Source: a virus
Direction: 5' to 3' (one strand)
DNA: 62,533 nucleotides
IMG/VR virus record: IMGVR_UViG_3300022221_000007
Coordinates: 1-62,533 of that record
Shown: positions 7,537 to 13,994 of the stretch, in pieces
Numbering within the stretch: the stretch's first letter is position 1
Layout of the letters: each line of letters begins with the position of its first letter
Position numbers and translations under genes: made by a program
The notes under the pieces: model-generated
Database searches by the model: none
Seen by the model: the letters and a program-made list of their open reading frames with translations, nothing else
What the model was told of the DNA's origin: nothing

Positions 7537-7806
7537 TTATCTCTCCTGCTCTAAAGCAATTAACATCATGTCTGCTGTCTTAACAGACACAGCAGAAAGT
7601 TCTTGAACAGTCAAAGAATGACCTTGCTGAGTACCAATCAAACCCTGCATTGCAGCCATAGCAAACTGCTCACGTTTAGTAAGGCCAAAACAAAAATGAT
7701 CATAATGACCTTCCTCTGCACGTTGAGATAGTTCCAAAGTTGGCAACCCCACTGCTGGCATATCCCCATTCAATTTAGCTCTCATTTTTACTTCTTCAGT
7801 TAACAT
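7537..7806 (-). CDS. Hypothetical protein, 89 aa
   Basis: The ATG follows a GGAGAAACA binding site. It resembles phage proteins of the type '...GLTKREQFAMAAMQGL...', with FGLTKREQFAMAAMQGLIG near residues 40-60 followed by a helical C-terminus ending ALEQER. Several unrelated phages carry this motif in short unassigned proteins. Soluble; function unknown. It heads the operon with the 244-aa gene. Confidence 0.65.
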   Translation of the reverse strand: MLTEEVKMRAKLNGDMPAVGLPTLELSQRAEEGHYDHFCFGLTKREQFAMAAMQGLIGTQQGHSLTVQELSAVSVKTADMMLIALEQER

Positions 7807-7857
7807 GTTGTTTCTCCAACGGTTATTTAAAAAAGGCCCCAGAAACGGAGCCTGAAT

Positions 7858-8265
7858 CTACACGGTAATGGCTTGAATTACAGGCACAACCTCATTGACG
7901 TTTAAAGGTAAGGCATTGAAATCACCCTCTGAACACCGAACATAGACAGGATTTGTGTAGTTATTACGGTCAAGTAACTCACAAACGGAGGCATTCAAAT
8001 TGCGGTCAAACTCAGAACTTTGAAGTTCCCTCAAAGCAACATAAGCCATAAACAATGGTATGTTCCACTGAGCAAAACAAGAACCTGAAGAATAGTCACC
8101 TTCAGGACCATTACGAGCAATAAGCGTCTTCTCTCTGCCAAGACAGAAATAAAGATCATGGCCATCATACTGACCAAGGAACATACACTTATCGCAGTCA
8201 TGCTCATGTAATGGACTGCACTTAGTCCGATGAGTGAACTTGCTAACGTCATAAATTAATGTCAT
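7858..8265 (-). CDS. Hypothetical Cys-containing protein, 135 aa
   Basis: Start at the ATG at 8265 (MTLIYDVSKF), preceded by GGAGGTGGGTC. It contains HEHDCDKCMFLGQYDGHDLYFC, a C-x2-C...C cluster that probably binds metal, then RNGPEGDYSSGSCF. The C-terminal half is helical. A similar CDxCxFxG cluster occurs in the 64-aa protein at 8659, so the two may be related zinc-binding proteins. Its 5' end overlaps the stop of the upstream gene by 17 nt. Confidence 0.6.
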   Translation of the reverse strand: MTLIYDVSKFTHRTKCSPLHEHDCDKCMFLGQYDGHDLYFCLGREKTLIARNGPEGDYSSGSCFAQWNIPLFMAYVALRELQSSEFDRNLNASVCELLDRNNYTNPVYVRCSEGDFNALPLNVNEVVPVIQAITV

Positions 8266-8488
8266 GACCCACCTCCACACCATCAAACATAATTACTTCA
8301 ACAGCACCATACTCAACATAAGTTTGGTGAGCCTTCTGCTCCTCAACCATCAAAGCGAATGCTGCTACCCTATCGTGACCACAAGCATCAAGAGCCTTAA
8401 GCCAAGCTTCCTTATCCATTGTATAGTCAACATGCTCATTAAAGGTTCCCACACACTTACGTGTAACAGTTAAATCAACAGTACTCAT
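8249..8488 (-). CDS. Hypothetical protein, 79 aa
   Basis: Start at the ATG at 8488 (MSTVDLTVTRKCVG), directly after a GGGAGAAATGT binding site. A short strand-rich N-terminus precedes a helical segment (KEAWLKALDACGHDRVAAFA) and an acidic C-terminus. No motif recognised. It belongs to the leftward small-gene operon. Confidence 0.6.
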   Translation of the reverse strand: MSTVDLTVTRKCVGTFNEHVDYTMDKEAWLKALDACGHDRVAAFALMVEEQKAHQTYVEYGAVEVIMFDGVEVGHDINL

Positions 8489-8498
8489 ACATTTCTCC

Positions 8499-8636
8499 CT
8501 AATTAAAAAGACCAGACTCAATGAGTTGGTCTTCAAAGTCTATTTGTGCCATACGCTTAGTATGACCCTTGCCAAAGAACCATGTTCCAGCTACGTTGGC
8601 ACAGTAATACCACCAACCATTATCGATATAAGACAT
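8499..8636 (-). CDS. Small hypothetical protein, 45 aa
   Basis: Reads MSYIDNGWWYYCANVAGTWF and continues to IESGLFN. GGAGAAACACT lies just before the ATG. It is aromatic-rich (four Trp/Tyr in a row-like cluster) and soluble. The ribosome binding site and fit into the gap between neighbours make it a credible gene despite its size. Confidence 0.55.
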   Translation of the reverse strand: MSYIDNGWWYYCANVAGTWFFGKGHTKRMAQIDFEDQLIESGLFN

Positions 8637-8658
8637 AGTGTTTCTCCACTAATTTAAG

Positions 8659-8853
8659 TTAATCGAACAGTGAAAACTGTTCGTGTTTTTCGGCTTCTTT
8701 TACTTCTACATAGATGTGGTGCTTGTCAGTATTAGTACAGGACATAGTACCATTAGGACAATCACTATGTGACTTACCCTGAAACACACAACCATCACAT
8801 GAACCCAAGTCATACACACTTTTAGGAGGAATTCTTACCAGTTTTATGTTCAC
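8659..8853 (-). CDS. Small Cys-rich protein, 64 aa
   Basis: The GTG at 8853 is taken as start because GGGAGAGTATT precedes it; frames extending further upstream lack a site. The protein carries GSCDGCVFQGKSHSDCPNG and a later Cys, four cysteines that could hold a zinc ion, and ends EHEQFSLFD. It shares the CDxCxFxG knuckle with the gene at 7858. Function unknown. Confidence 0.55.
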   Translation of the reverse strand: MNIKLVRIPPKSVYDLGSCDGCVFQGKSHSDCPNGTMSCTNTDKHHIYVEVKEAEKHEQFSLFD

Positions 8854-8935
8854 AATACTCTCCCTATTCACAAGGATCTGCCTCATCAGTACAGAGAGAT
8901 CATTCTCTGCAGACACCCAACTAAGGGTGTTTCGG

Positions 8936-9145
8936 CTAGTGAGCTTGAACAGTAATCACTGGCTCAGAAGTCACAACTAAGTGAACGCCAGTAACCACAA
9001 GGATTAAGAGTGTCAGTAACCAAGATCCAATCGTCTCAACTGACGTACCCTCAAGGAGTCCAGACACCATAAACAGGCTAATAAGGACCGAGACAACAAG
9101 ACTAATTACTAACAGGAACAGGCCAATGATAAATGCAGGTTTCAT
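8936..9145 (-). CDS. Small two-span membrane protein, 69 aa
   Basis: Start at the ATG at 9145 (MKPAFIIGLFLLVISLVVS) after TTGGAGAAATCT. Two hydrophobic segments, about residues 4-28 and 40-58, are joined by a short acidic loop. It could be an inner-membrane accessory protein such as an antiholin-like or superinfection factor, but nothing specific identifies it. A 7-bp stem, 3-nt loop hairpin lies 15-31 nt upstream of the ATG. Confidence 0.6.
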   Translation of the reverse strand: MKPAFIIGLFLLVISLVVSVLISLFMVSGLLEGTSVETIGSWLLTLLILVVTGVHLVVTSEPVITVQAH

Positions 9146-9159
9146 AGATTTCTCCAATA

Positions 9160-9176
9160 TGTACTCAGTGAGTACA
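9160..9176 (-). promoter_or_regulatory. 7-bp stem, 3-nt loop hairpin, possible vRNAP-type promoter
   Basis: TGTACTC-AGT-GAGTACA is a perfect palindrome with a 3-nt loop centred on G on the plus strand. N4 virion polymerase recognises 5-7 bp, 3-nt-loop hairpins with a central purine on the template strand. Here the plus strand is the template for leftward genes, so strand and loop type fit. The distance from the loop to the first template CC is not exactly as in N4. It lies just upstream of the two-span membrane protein gene. Confidence 0.3.
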
Positions 9177-9292
9177 GATTGTATGAATTTCGGACACATT
9201 GAGTGTCATCAACCTAGTGATATAGCTAGGTGGTTTATATAAGGTGAAGTTATAAGTGGACAGTATTGTAAGGCTTGTCCAGAGCCCTTGTA

Positions 9293-9625
9293 TTAGCTTG
9301 CTTGTGCAGCTTTCTTAGCTTCAGCATTAGCCTTACGCTTGGCAGCTGCTTTGGCTTTCTTCTCAGCGTCTTCATCGACTACTGGTGTTTCATCCATGAA
9401 AGCAATGAGGGATTCTGCGATTTCACTGACGTTCCGAGGCATTACCTCTAATGCGAGGTCAGCTGCTACTATGATGGAGCCAGTAACCACGGTGGCTGAG
9501 CGTACTACTAGTCTGCCAGTCTTCATGGCAGCAACGGCTACTGAACCGGCCAGCTCTGTGGTTTCACCAGCTGTTAGGATGGCTTCTGATTTAACTTCGT
9601 TTAGTACTTGAGTAAATGTAGTCAT
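9293..9625 (-). CDS. Hypothetical Ala/Lys-rich protein, 110 aa
   Basis: Start at the ATG at 9625 (MTTFTQVLNEVKSEAIL), after GGAGAAACATT. The N-terminal 75 residues are mildly hydrophobic and Val/Ala-rich. The C-terminus is a charged helix (EKKAKAAAKRKANAEAKKAAQ) of the kind that binds nucleic acid non-specifically. It is the first leftward gene from the divergent control region, so it is probably expressed early. No family recognised. Confidence 0.6.
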   Translation of the reverse strand: MTTFTQVLNEVKSEAILTAGETTELAGSVAVAAMKTGRLVVRSATVVTGSIIVAADLALEVMPRNVSEIAESLIAFMDETPVVDEDAEKKAKAAAKRKANAEAKKAAQAS

Positions 9626-9749
9626 AATGTTTCTCCAATTGACTTTGGTTTGGGTCCCATCTGCAGAATGCGGGGGGGTACCCTGTTGGTACATAGGATC
9701 ATTCCTATATACTGCATCTGCATAATTTTAAAAATTTGCTAATGGATTT

Positions 9750-9777
9750 TTGGTATAGTTTGCGTTACTACCATAAT
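9750..9777 (+). promoter_or_regulatory. Candidate sigma70-type promoter
   Basis: TTGGTA and CATAAT are separated by 16 nt in an AT-rich stretch, reading rightward toward the gene at 9836. The -35 matches 4 of 6 consensus bases and the -10 matches 5 of 6. The position at the divergence of leftward and rightward genes supports it. Confidence 0.4.
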
Positions 9778-9835
9778 ACCTTTCCTGTGGTAGACTGAAT
9801 GCGGTTAGTTAATATAAATCAATGAGGAAAAAACT

Positions 9836-10060
9836 ATGAGTGGTGTTAGCCCTAAAATCTATTTTGAGAATACAGATGCCGTGGCTGGTGCGGATATATT
9901 TGATGTGAGAACTCAGACAGCGATCCTGGCTGATTGGTTGGTAGCTAATTTATCGGATAACAAGATGCGAACAAGAGCTTTGAATTCTTTACGTCGAGTA
10001 GAGAGTGATGCTATTGAAGCAATTGTTTATGATATTGAAAATGGTACAACTCCGGTCTAA
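9836..10060 (+). CDS. Small hypothetical protein, 74 aa
   Basis: First rightward gene, with AATGAGGAAAAAACT before the ATG. It reads MSGVSPKIYFENTDAVAGAD; two predicted helices with LADWLVANLSDNKMRTRALNSLRRVES follow. It is soluble and weakly acidic, with no motif recognised. The isolated position at the divergent control region hints at a regulator, but this is inference. Confidence 0.6.
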   Translation: MSGVSPKIYFENTDAVAGADIFDVRTQTAILADWLVANLSDNKMRTRALNSLRRVESDAIEAIVYDIENGTTPV

Positions 10061-10098
10061 TAGTTATTAATAAAGTAATGCGAAGGAAGGTTAGTGAG

Positions 10099-10147
10099 AA
10101 CATTTGTGTTGAAGGAAGGAGCGCAGCGACTGAGTGACACAAATGTT
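10099..10147. repeat. 11-bp perfect inverted repeat
   Basis: AACATTTGTGT (10099-10109) and ACACAAATGTT (10137-10147) are exact complements with a 27-nt interior. The run GAAGGAAGG occurs just before and again inside the element. No T-run follows on the plus strand, so it is not a simple terminator. It may be an operator or part of a replication region. Confidence 0.6.
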
Positions 10148-10233
10148 TGAACTAAACTTTCTTGGTATTAGTTTATTAATATGTATGTTTCAAATAAAGC
10201 CCTGTGTATCCCCTTGGGATACCAGTATTAGGA

Positions 10234-10248
10234 CGAAGCTCCGCTTCG
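10234..10248 (+). promoter_or_regulatory. Hairpin with the N4 P2 vRNAP promoter core
   Basis: CGAAGC-TCC-GCTTCG is a perfect 6-bp stem with a 3-nt loop. On the minus strand the core reads GAAGCGGAGCTTC, which I recall as the template-strand hairpin of N4 early promoter P2, loop GGA included. With the minus strand as template, transcription would run rightward into the RepL/Tad2 operon. The bases at the predicted +1 do not show the template CC used in N4, so the match is to the hairpin only. Confidence 0.5.
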
Positions 10249-10297
10249 GATTAATGCTGAAGGGCGTAATACTCCTCGCAAAAGTAAAACCAAAAAA

Positions 10298-10372
10298 GGC
10301 ACACCACCACCCGTCTTTTATTTCATAAGAGGCAAAACCCCGTTTTGTCTTATTATGAAAGGGTGGTGTGCC
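10298..10372. repeat. Long hairpin/cruciform with 3-nt loop
   Basis: GGCACACCACC pairs with GGTGGTGTGCC, TTTCATAA with TTATGAAA, and GGCAAAAC with GTTTTGTC around a CCC loop (10339-10341). The left arm carries about ten extra unpaired bases. This is the longest hairpin seen in the window. It sits upstream of the RepL-like gene and could be part of an origin or a transcription signal. Confidence 0.6.
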
Positions 10373-10567
10373 AGTGCAAAAGCTTACGGTTATCTTATAC
10401 GGTTATTGAGAAAGAACGTCTTCGACGGTTCCCTTGGTCGCTACGCTCCCTGTAAGAGTATATAGGGAGAGATGGTAGATGTGCTGTAAGTCATTGATTC
10501 GTAAGGATTTAATTTTTCTAGGGGGTGACTGGGGTGTCTCTTTTTGTGGTCCGTGGTGTCACAAAAC

Positions 10568-10614
10568 GGGGTAATTGTGTTTACTAAGGAACACGTTTGT
10601 ACTACAATTACCCC
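10568..10614 (+). promoter_or_regulatory. Promoter overlapped by an 11-bp palindromic operator
   Basis: GGGGTAATTGT (10568-10578) and ACAATTACCCC (10604-10614) are exact complements. Between and over the right arm lies a good sigma70 promoter: TTTACT (10580-10585), 17 nt, TACAAT (10603-10608). The -10 box is buried in the right arm, the geometry of a repressor or autoregulated initiator site. It drives the RepL-like gene 40 nt downstream. AAGGAACAC occurs in the spacer and again at the gene's ribosome binding site. Confidence 0.6.
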
Positions 10615-10650
10615 TAAATCAGCCCCTAACGTATTCATTAAGGAACACAC

Positions 10651-11070
10651 ATGACCAATAAAGTGACACCTAAAGCCCGATATGGCGTAATCAACTTAGA
10701 TACCGGTGAGATTCAACCTTTCGATGTTTATGAGGGGAAGAAGGAAGGACGATGGGAAAAGGTTTATGCTCAGGCCTTGGTAGATATGCTCAACATCACG
10801 AGTGAAACCAAGACTAAGATTATTGCTTACATGATTAAGAATAAAGATTACAACAATGTCGTGATGGCATCAGTCAGAAAAATTGCCACAGAAACCGGAT
10901 GTAGCTCCCGTACCGTTCAAAGAACTTTGGATCTCTTAGTGGAGAATAGTTTTATTCAGAGATTGCAGAATGGGGTGTTGATGTTTTCTCCTCACATTAT
11001 GAGGACCGGAAGAACTGGCCAGGGTATTGCCGTAATCCGACAGTGGGAAGATGGCCAGAATTTTGAATAG
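10651..11070 (+). CDS. RepL-like replication initiator / winged-helix protein
   Basis: 139 aa with AAGGAACACAC as binding site. The order matches plasmid RepL proteins: YGVINLDTGEIQ at the start, then a conserved helix (VDMLNITSETKTKIIAYMIKNKD), a winged-helix block (IATETGCSSRTVQRTLDLLVENSFIQ) and an LQNGVLMFSP wing. RepL proteins initiate plasmid replication. In a phage the same fold can act as regulator. A palindrome overlaps its promoter, which suggests autoregulation. I know of no such initiator in N4, which replicates with its own polymerase and helicase. No integrase or partition gene is visible. Confidence 0.7.
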   Translation: MTNKVTPKARYGVINLDTGEIQPFDVYEGKKEGRWEKVYAQALVDMLNITSETKTKIIAYMIKNKDYNNVVMASVRKIATETGCSSRTVQRTLDLLVENSFIQRLQNGVLMFSPHIMRTGRTGQGIAVIRQWEDGQNFE

Positions 11071-11131
11071 TTGCAAACCAGTAGTTAAGTGTACTAGACT
11101 ATTCACATTAAATTAACCAAAGCAGAAAGAT

Positions 11132-11371
11132 ATGACTACTCAAACACCTATTGAAGCCTATTTACTAACATCCGAATCGAAGGCGGTTAAAGTTCTGCTT
11201 TGGCTGCTAAAGAACCGGGATAGAGAAAATATTATTATCACAACTCTGGATACTGTAGCTGAAGAGTGTGATGTAACTAAAGTAACCGTTAACCGGGTAT
11301 TCCAAAATTTGTATAAAGCAGATTTTTTGGTGAAGGTTAAGAACGGTCAATACAAACTGATGAAGGTTTAA
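11132..11371 (+). CDS. Small winged-helix DNA-binding protein, 79 aa
   Basis: An N-terminal helix (SESKAVKVLLWLLKNRD) is followed by a helix-turn-helix (TVAEECDVTKVTVNRVFQNLYKADFLVKV) and a short wing ending YKLMKV. The layout parallels the second half of the RepL-like protein upstream, so it may be a shortened paralog or a partner repressor. Its binding site is AAAGCAGAAAGAT. It is followed at 4 nt by the Tad2-like gene. Confidence 0.65.
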   Translation: MTTQTPIEAYLLTSESKAVKVLLWLLKNRDRENIIITTLDTVAEECDVTKVTVNRVFQNLYKADFLVKVKNGQYKLMKV

Positions 11372-11375
11372 GATT

Positions 11376-11924
11376 ATGTATGATAGAAATACTGATCCTT
11401 ATGGAGAGCTTTCCAAAGTAAGAATGCCAATAAACCCTTTGATTGAAGCTCCAACGTATATTGGCACCAAAGTGATTACAGGTGCTCCTATAACTTTAGG
11501 TGAGTACAACAAATACCGTGGTTGGGAAATGCCAAAAGATGAAGACCCAAGAACACCTGGGTACATTGTTGAATATCAGGATGGGGGTAAAGCTAATCAC
11601 CCAAACCATAAAAATTATATCAGCTGGTCACCTCGTAATGTGTTTGAAGAAGCTTATCGATTAACTGAAGGTTTGCCGTTTGGCCTAGCAGTAGAGGCGG
11701 CAAAGAAAGGTAAACGTATTGCCCGGTTAGGCTGGAATGGTGCTGATATGTTTGCTTTTATTGAAATGAACGAAGAACAGTTCCTGACTGTTTGGAAAGG
11801 TGAAGATTTCACTAATCATCCTAAACGTCCCTGTTGGTATTTGAAAACTGCACAAAATGATATTGCGACTTGGGCGCCATCAGGTTCTGACACACTAGCT
11901 GATGACTGGGTTATTTTAAATTAA
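11376..11924 (+). CDS. Tad2-like (DUF2829) protein, putative anti-Thoeris factor
   Basis: 182 aa. The C-terminal 85 residues carry the DUF2829 signature: FGLAVEAAKKGKRIARLGWNG, then DMFAFIE, and APSGSDTLADDWVIL at the end. DUF2829 proteins include Tad2, which binds the signalling nucleotide of Thoeris defence and blocks its effector. The first 95 residues (EYNKYRGW...GYIVEYQDGG...YISWSP) are an added domain seen fused to DUF2829 in other phages. Residues GWNG and the final DDW, typical of the binding pocket, are present. Its place in the first rightward operon fits early expression. Activity is inferred. Confidence 0.8.
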   Translation: MYDRNTDPYGELSKVRMPINPLIEAPTYIGTKVITGAPITLGEYNKYRGWEMPKDEDPRTPGYIVEYQDGGKANHPNHKNYISWSPRNVFEEAYRLTEGLPFGLAVEAAKKGKRIARLGWNGADMFAFIEMNEEQFLTVWKGEDFTNHPKRPCWYLKTAQNDIATWAPSGSDTLADDWVILN

Positions 11925-11936
11925 TTGGAGAAAACT

Positions 11937-12464
11937 ATGACTGAACAAAATGAAAGTACCGAACAGATGGTCCAGGACAAAAACTTGAATGCCCCTCGAA
12001 TGACTCCTGATGCAATTATGGGTCAGATTAAGGACACTACTTTTAAAGTGTTTGAAGGCTCCCAGCTAACGGTTTGTGTATTGACGTTGCAGAATGGGTT
12101 TACTGTTACCGGTGAAAGTGCCTGTGTGAGTCCTGAAAACTTTGATGCAGAGATTGGTCAAAAGGTTTCCCGAGAAAATGCCATTGAAAAAATCTGGATG
12201 CTGGAAGGTTATCGCCTAAAGCAGCACTTGTTTGAAGAATCCAACAAGGAAGCCAAGGGTTTCTTTGGTAGATTAAATGACGAATGTAATGAGCTGTTGG
12301 AAAAGAAAAACAAACTCGGTGAGTTCTTCAACACGGAAAAATTCCAGGAGCTAAGTTCTTCAGCCCAAAATTTGTTGACTGCTCAGCATGGCACAATGTC
12401 CAAATATGCGGAAATTCTAATTGCCAGGTTAGACCTCCTGGAAGTTGAAGATCACGCTGAATAA
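11937..12464 (+). CDS. Gp49-family protein fused to a crAss001_48-related domain
   Basis: 175 aa from the ATG after TTGGAGAAAACT. Residues about 25-95 match the phage Gp49 family: TFKVFEGSQLTVCVLTLQNG, GESACVSPENFDAEIGQK, and IWMLEGYRLKQ. The C-terminal 70 residues (GRLNDECNELLEKKNKLGEFF...FQELS...LLTAQHGTMSKYAEIL) resemble the coiled segment called crAss001_48-related. Both are widespread in phages and of unknown role. It ends the early rightward operon, with a terminator directly after. Confidence 0.75.
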   Translation: MTEQNESTEQMVQDKNLNAPRMTPDAIMGQIKDTTFKVFEGSQLTVCVLTLQNGFTVTGESACVSPENFDAEIGQKVSRENAIEKIWMLEGYRLKQHLFEESNKEAKGFFGRLNDECNELLEKKNKLGEFFNTEKFQELSSSAQNLLTAQHGTMSKYAEILIARLDLLEVEDHAE

Positions 12465-12472
12465 TTAACATG

Positions 12473-12495
12473 CCCGGTTATCCGGGCTTTCTTCT
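12473..12495 (+). terminator. Intrinsic terminator
   Basis: GCCCGG-TTAT-CCGGGC followed by TTTCTTCT. It ends the RepL/Tad2/Gp49 transcript on the plus strand. Confidence 0.75.
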
Positions 12496-12509
12496 ATTTG
12501 GAGAAAAAC

Positions 12510-12701
12510 ATGAGTTCAGACATTTTAAAATATTTTGATTATGACCATTTACCAAAAAAGTTACAGGAAGTGTCTAAGCCATTTCATGAGCTGGCACACA
12601 AAATGGATGAGGACTTAACCGGTTGTGCTGAACTGTCTGCCGGCCTCAGGAAATTGCTTGAAGCCAAAGACTGCTGTGTTCGTGCAGCGACTAATCCATG
12701 A
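12510..12701 (+). CDS. Conserved small phage protein, 63 aa
   Basis: Start at the ATG following TTTGGAGAAAAAC. It contains FDYDHLPKKLQEVSKPFHELA, an acidic middle and RKLLEAKDCCVRA at the end, a pattern common to short phage proteins of unknown function. It is helical and soluble. Its stop overlaps the next gene's ATG (ATGA). Confidence 0.7.
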   Translation: MSSDILKYFDYDHLPKKLQEVSKPFHELAHKMDEDLTGCAELSAGLRKLLEAKDCCVRAATNP

Positions 12702-12850
12702 AACCTGAGTTTAAACACTTACGTTGGGCTAGATTTCTGTGTTGGTTGAAGTATGGACACTATTCGGATAAAACAAAAAGTAGAAAAATGGCAAGTAGGT
12801 CTATGAACACTTGCCTTGTTTGTGGAATAGTAGAGGTGGGGCCAGACTGA
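12698..12850 (+). CDS. Small basic protein, 50 aa
   Basis: Reads MKPEFKHLRWARFLCWLKYG and continues to a C-x2-C pair (TCLVCGIVEV). Both ends overlap neighbours by ATGA-type junctions, indicating coupled translation. The basic N-terminus and single Cys pair are compatible with nucleic acid binding. Function unknown. Confidence 0.5.
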   Translation: MKPEFKHLRWARFLCWLKYGHYSDKTKSRKMASRSMNTCLVCGIVEVGPD

Positions 12851-13263
12851 TGGCATTCTTCAGGAGTCCTAATACCGGGCGAGTTTATGTTATTAAAATA
12901 ACTCTGCCCGGAGATGTTGTGGTCCATAAGATCGGGATGACAAATACTCCACGGTCTGTGGACCGCATGATGGAGATTCTCCGCTCCTGGTTTATGAGTT
13001 ATCGGTTTGTACCACATTCTGAGTTACGCCTGGATATGGCTTGTGGAAATCCAAGAGCATTGGAACAGCATATTCACAAAGTTTTAAAGAAACACCAATT
13101 TGTACCTAATGAAAAAGTTGAAGGTGGTACCGAGATGTTTACTGGTATCAATGAGTTCAGAGTTTTGCACTACCTTCGACAGTTTGATATAAGGAACTTT
13201 GAGGAACCATTGGGGCTGGCAGAAAGTGACTACGATGCACTGTGCCGGCTAATATCCCCGTAG
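12850..13263 (+). CDS. GIY-YIG-type nuclease domain protein (T5orf172-like)
   Basis: 137 aa beginning MAFFRSPNTGRVYVIKIT; GRVYVIK...VVHKIGMT followed by a conserved Arg region and an EQHIHKVLKK helix with Glu-Gln-His are typical of the T5orf172/Mug113 branch of GIY-YIG nucleases. It lies directly in front of the terminase genes, as in many phages, suggesting a role in packaging-linked cleavage or as a relic homing endonuclease. The earlier in-frame ATG at 12811 is rejected because the ATGA overlap with the previous gene places the start here. Confidence 0.7.
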   Translation: MAFFRSPNTGRVYVIKITLPGDVVVHKIGMTNTPRSVDRMMEILRSWFMSYRFVPHSELRLDMACGNPRALEQHIHKVLKKHQFVPNEKVEGGTEMFTGINEFRVLHYLRQFDIRNFEEPLGLAESDYDALCRLISP

Positions 13264-13277
13264 ATTCAAGAGCCGAT

Positions 13278-13994
13278 ATGAACGAACTTACTTTAGACCT
13301 TGTGCAGTCACAGTTGAAACCGAAACAACGCCTTCTTATCAGTGAAGAGACGGTAAAGGAAATTGAACTGCTCTCAAAAGATCCTGATTATGGTGAAGAG
13401 TTTCTTGATCTATATTTAGATCACTTGAATGTACTAAAGGAAACTCCTCGTGCAAGCCATGATCAGTACCTTAATGCCATCAAATTTTTTGGGTTGGTAG
13501 AAGCCGGCAATAGTCTGACTGATGCTTATATCAAAACTTTCCCGCAACGATATAAAGACCGGAGACGAAACCATCCTGATGCTGGAGATGGATCTAAAGA
13601 TTTCATGCGGAGTGAAGCCAGTAGGTTCAATAGCTCTAAGTTGGTTAATGAGATCCGGAAAGTAGCCTGTATCCCAATTCAGCTAATCCACCGGGGGTTA
13701 CTGCATGAAGCCATTCTGAACCAGGCACAGCTTATGCGTACTGCCAGGTCGGAGATGGTTCGACAGAAAGCCGGGGCAGTAATTATTTCCGAACTGAAAC
13801 CTCAAGAAGATACTGTTATTGCTGTGAAGGTAGAGGACGGATCGAAATCGGTTATTGAAGAACTCAGACTGGCAACAGAACGATTAGCCATTGCAGAACA
13901 ACAATCGGTTAAAGCCGGAATGCCGTTATCAGTTATTGCCTCAGCTAATGTGTACGAAGGTGAAATAGTCGAGGAAGAATCAGATGGGGATTGA
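13278..13994 (+). CDS. Small terminase subunit (putative)
   Basis: 238 aa from the ATG after AAGAGCCGAT. It is helical throughout: a segment YLNAIKFFGLVEAGNSLTDAYIKTFP resembles the DNA-recognition helix-turn-helix of small terminases, followed by a Lys/Arg stretch and a long helical oligomerisation region. Its 3' end overlaps the large terminase start by 11 nt, the standard arrangement. Assignment rests mainly on this position, since small terminases diverge fast. Confidence 0.75.
   Translation: MNELTLDLVQSQLKPKQRLLISEETVKEIELLSKDPDYGEEFLDLYLDHLNVLKETPRASHDQYLNAIKFFGLVEAGNSLTDAYIKTFPQRYKDRRRNHPDAGDGSKDFMRSEASRFNSSKLVNEIRKVACIPIQLIHRGLLHEAILNQAQLMRTARSEMVRQKAGAVIISELKPQEDTVIAVKVEDGSKSVIEELRLATERLAIAEQQSVKAGMPLSVIASANVYEGEIVEEESDGD

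Larger units (their letters stand above)
10061..10650. other. Control region between divergent blocks; no convincing gene
   Basis: About 590 nt without a credible protein gene; the short open frames lack ribosome binding sites. It contains an 11-bp inverted repeat, the P2-like hairpin, the long hairpin, a small CGTC-TTC-GACG hairpin (10417-10427), and a promoter overlapped by a palindrome directly upstream of the RepL-like gene. The clustering and position suggest an early promoter and possible origin region. Confidence 0.55.

Noticed and set aside
9692-9708. ATAGGA-TCAT-TCCTAT hairpin as an early promoter
   Set aside because: Loop of 4 nt and poor central purine; no support beyond the short palindrome.
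10134-10328. Open frame of 64 codons in the control region
   Set aside because: No ribosome binding site, composed of hairpin sequence, and not protein-like.
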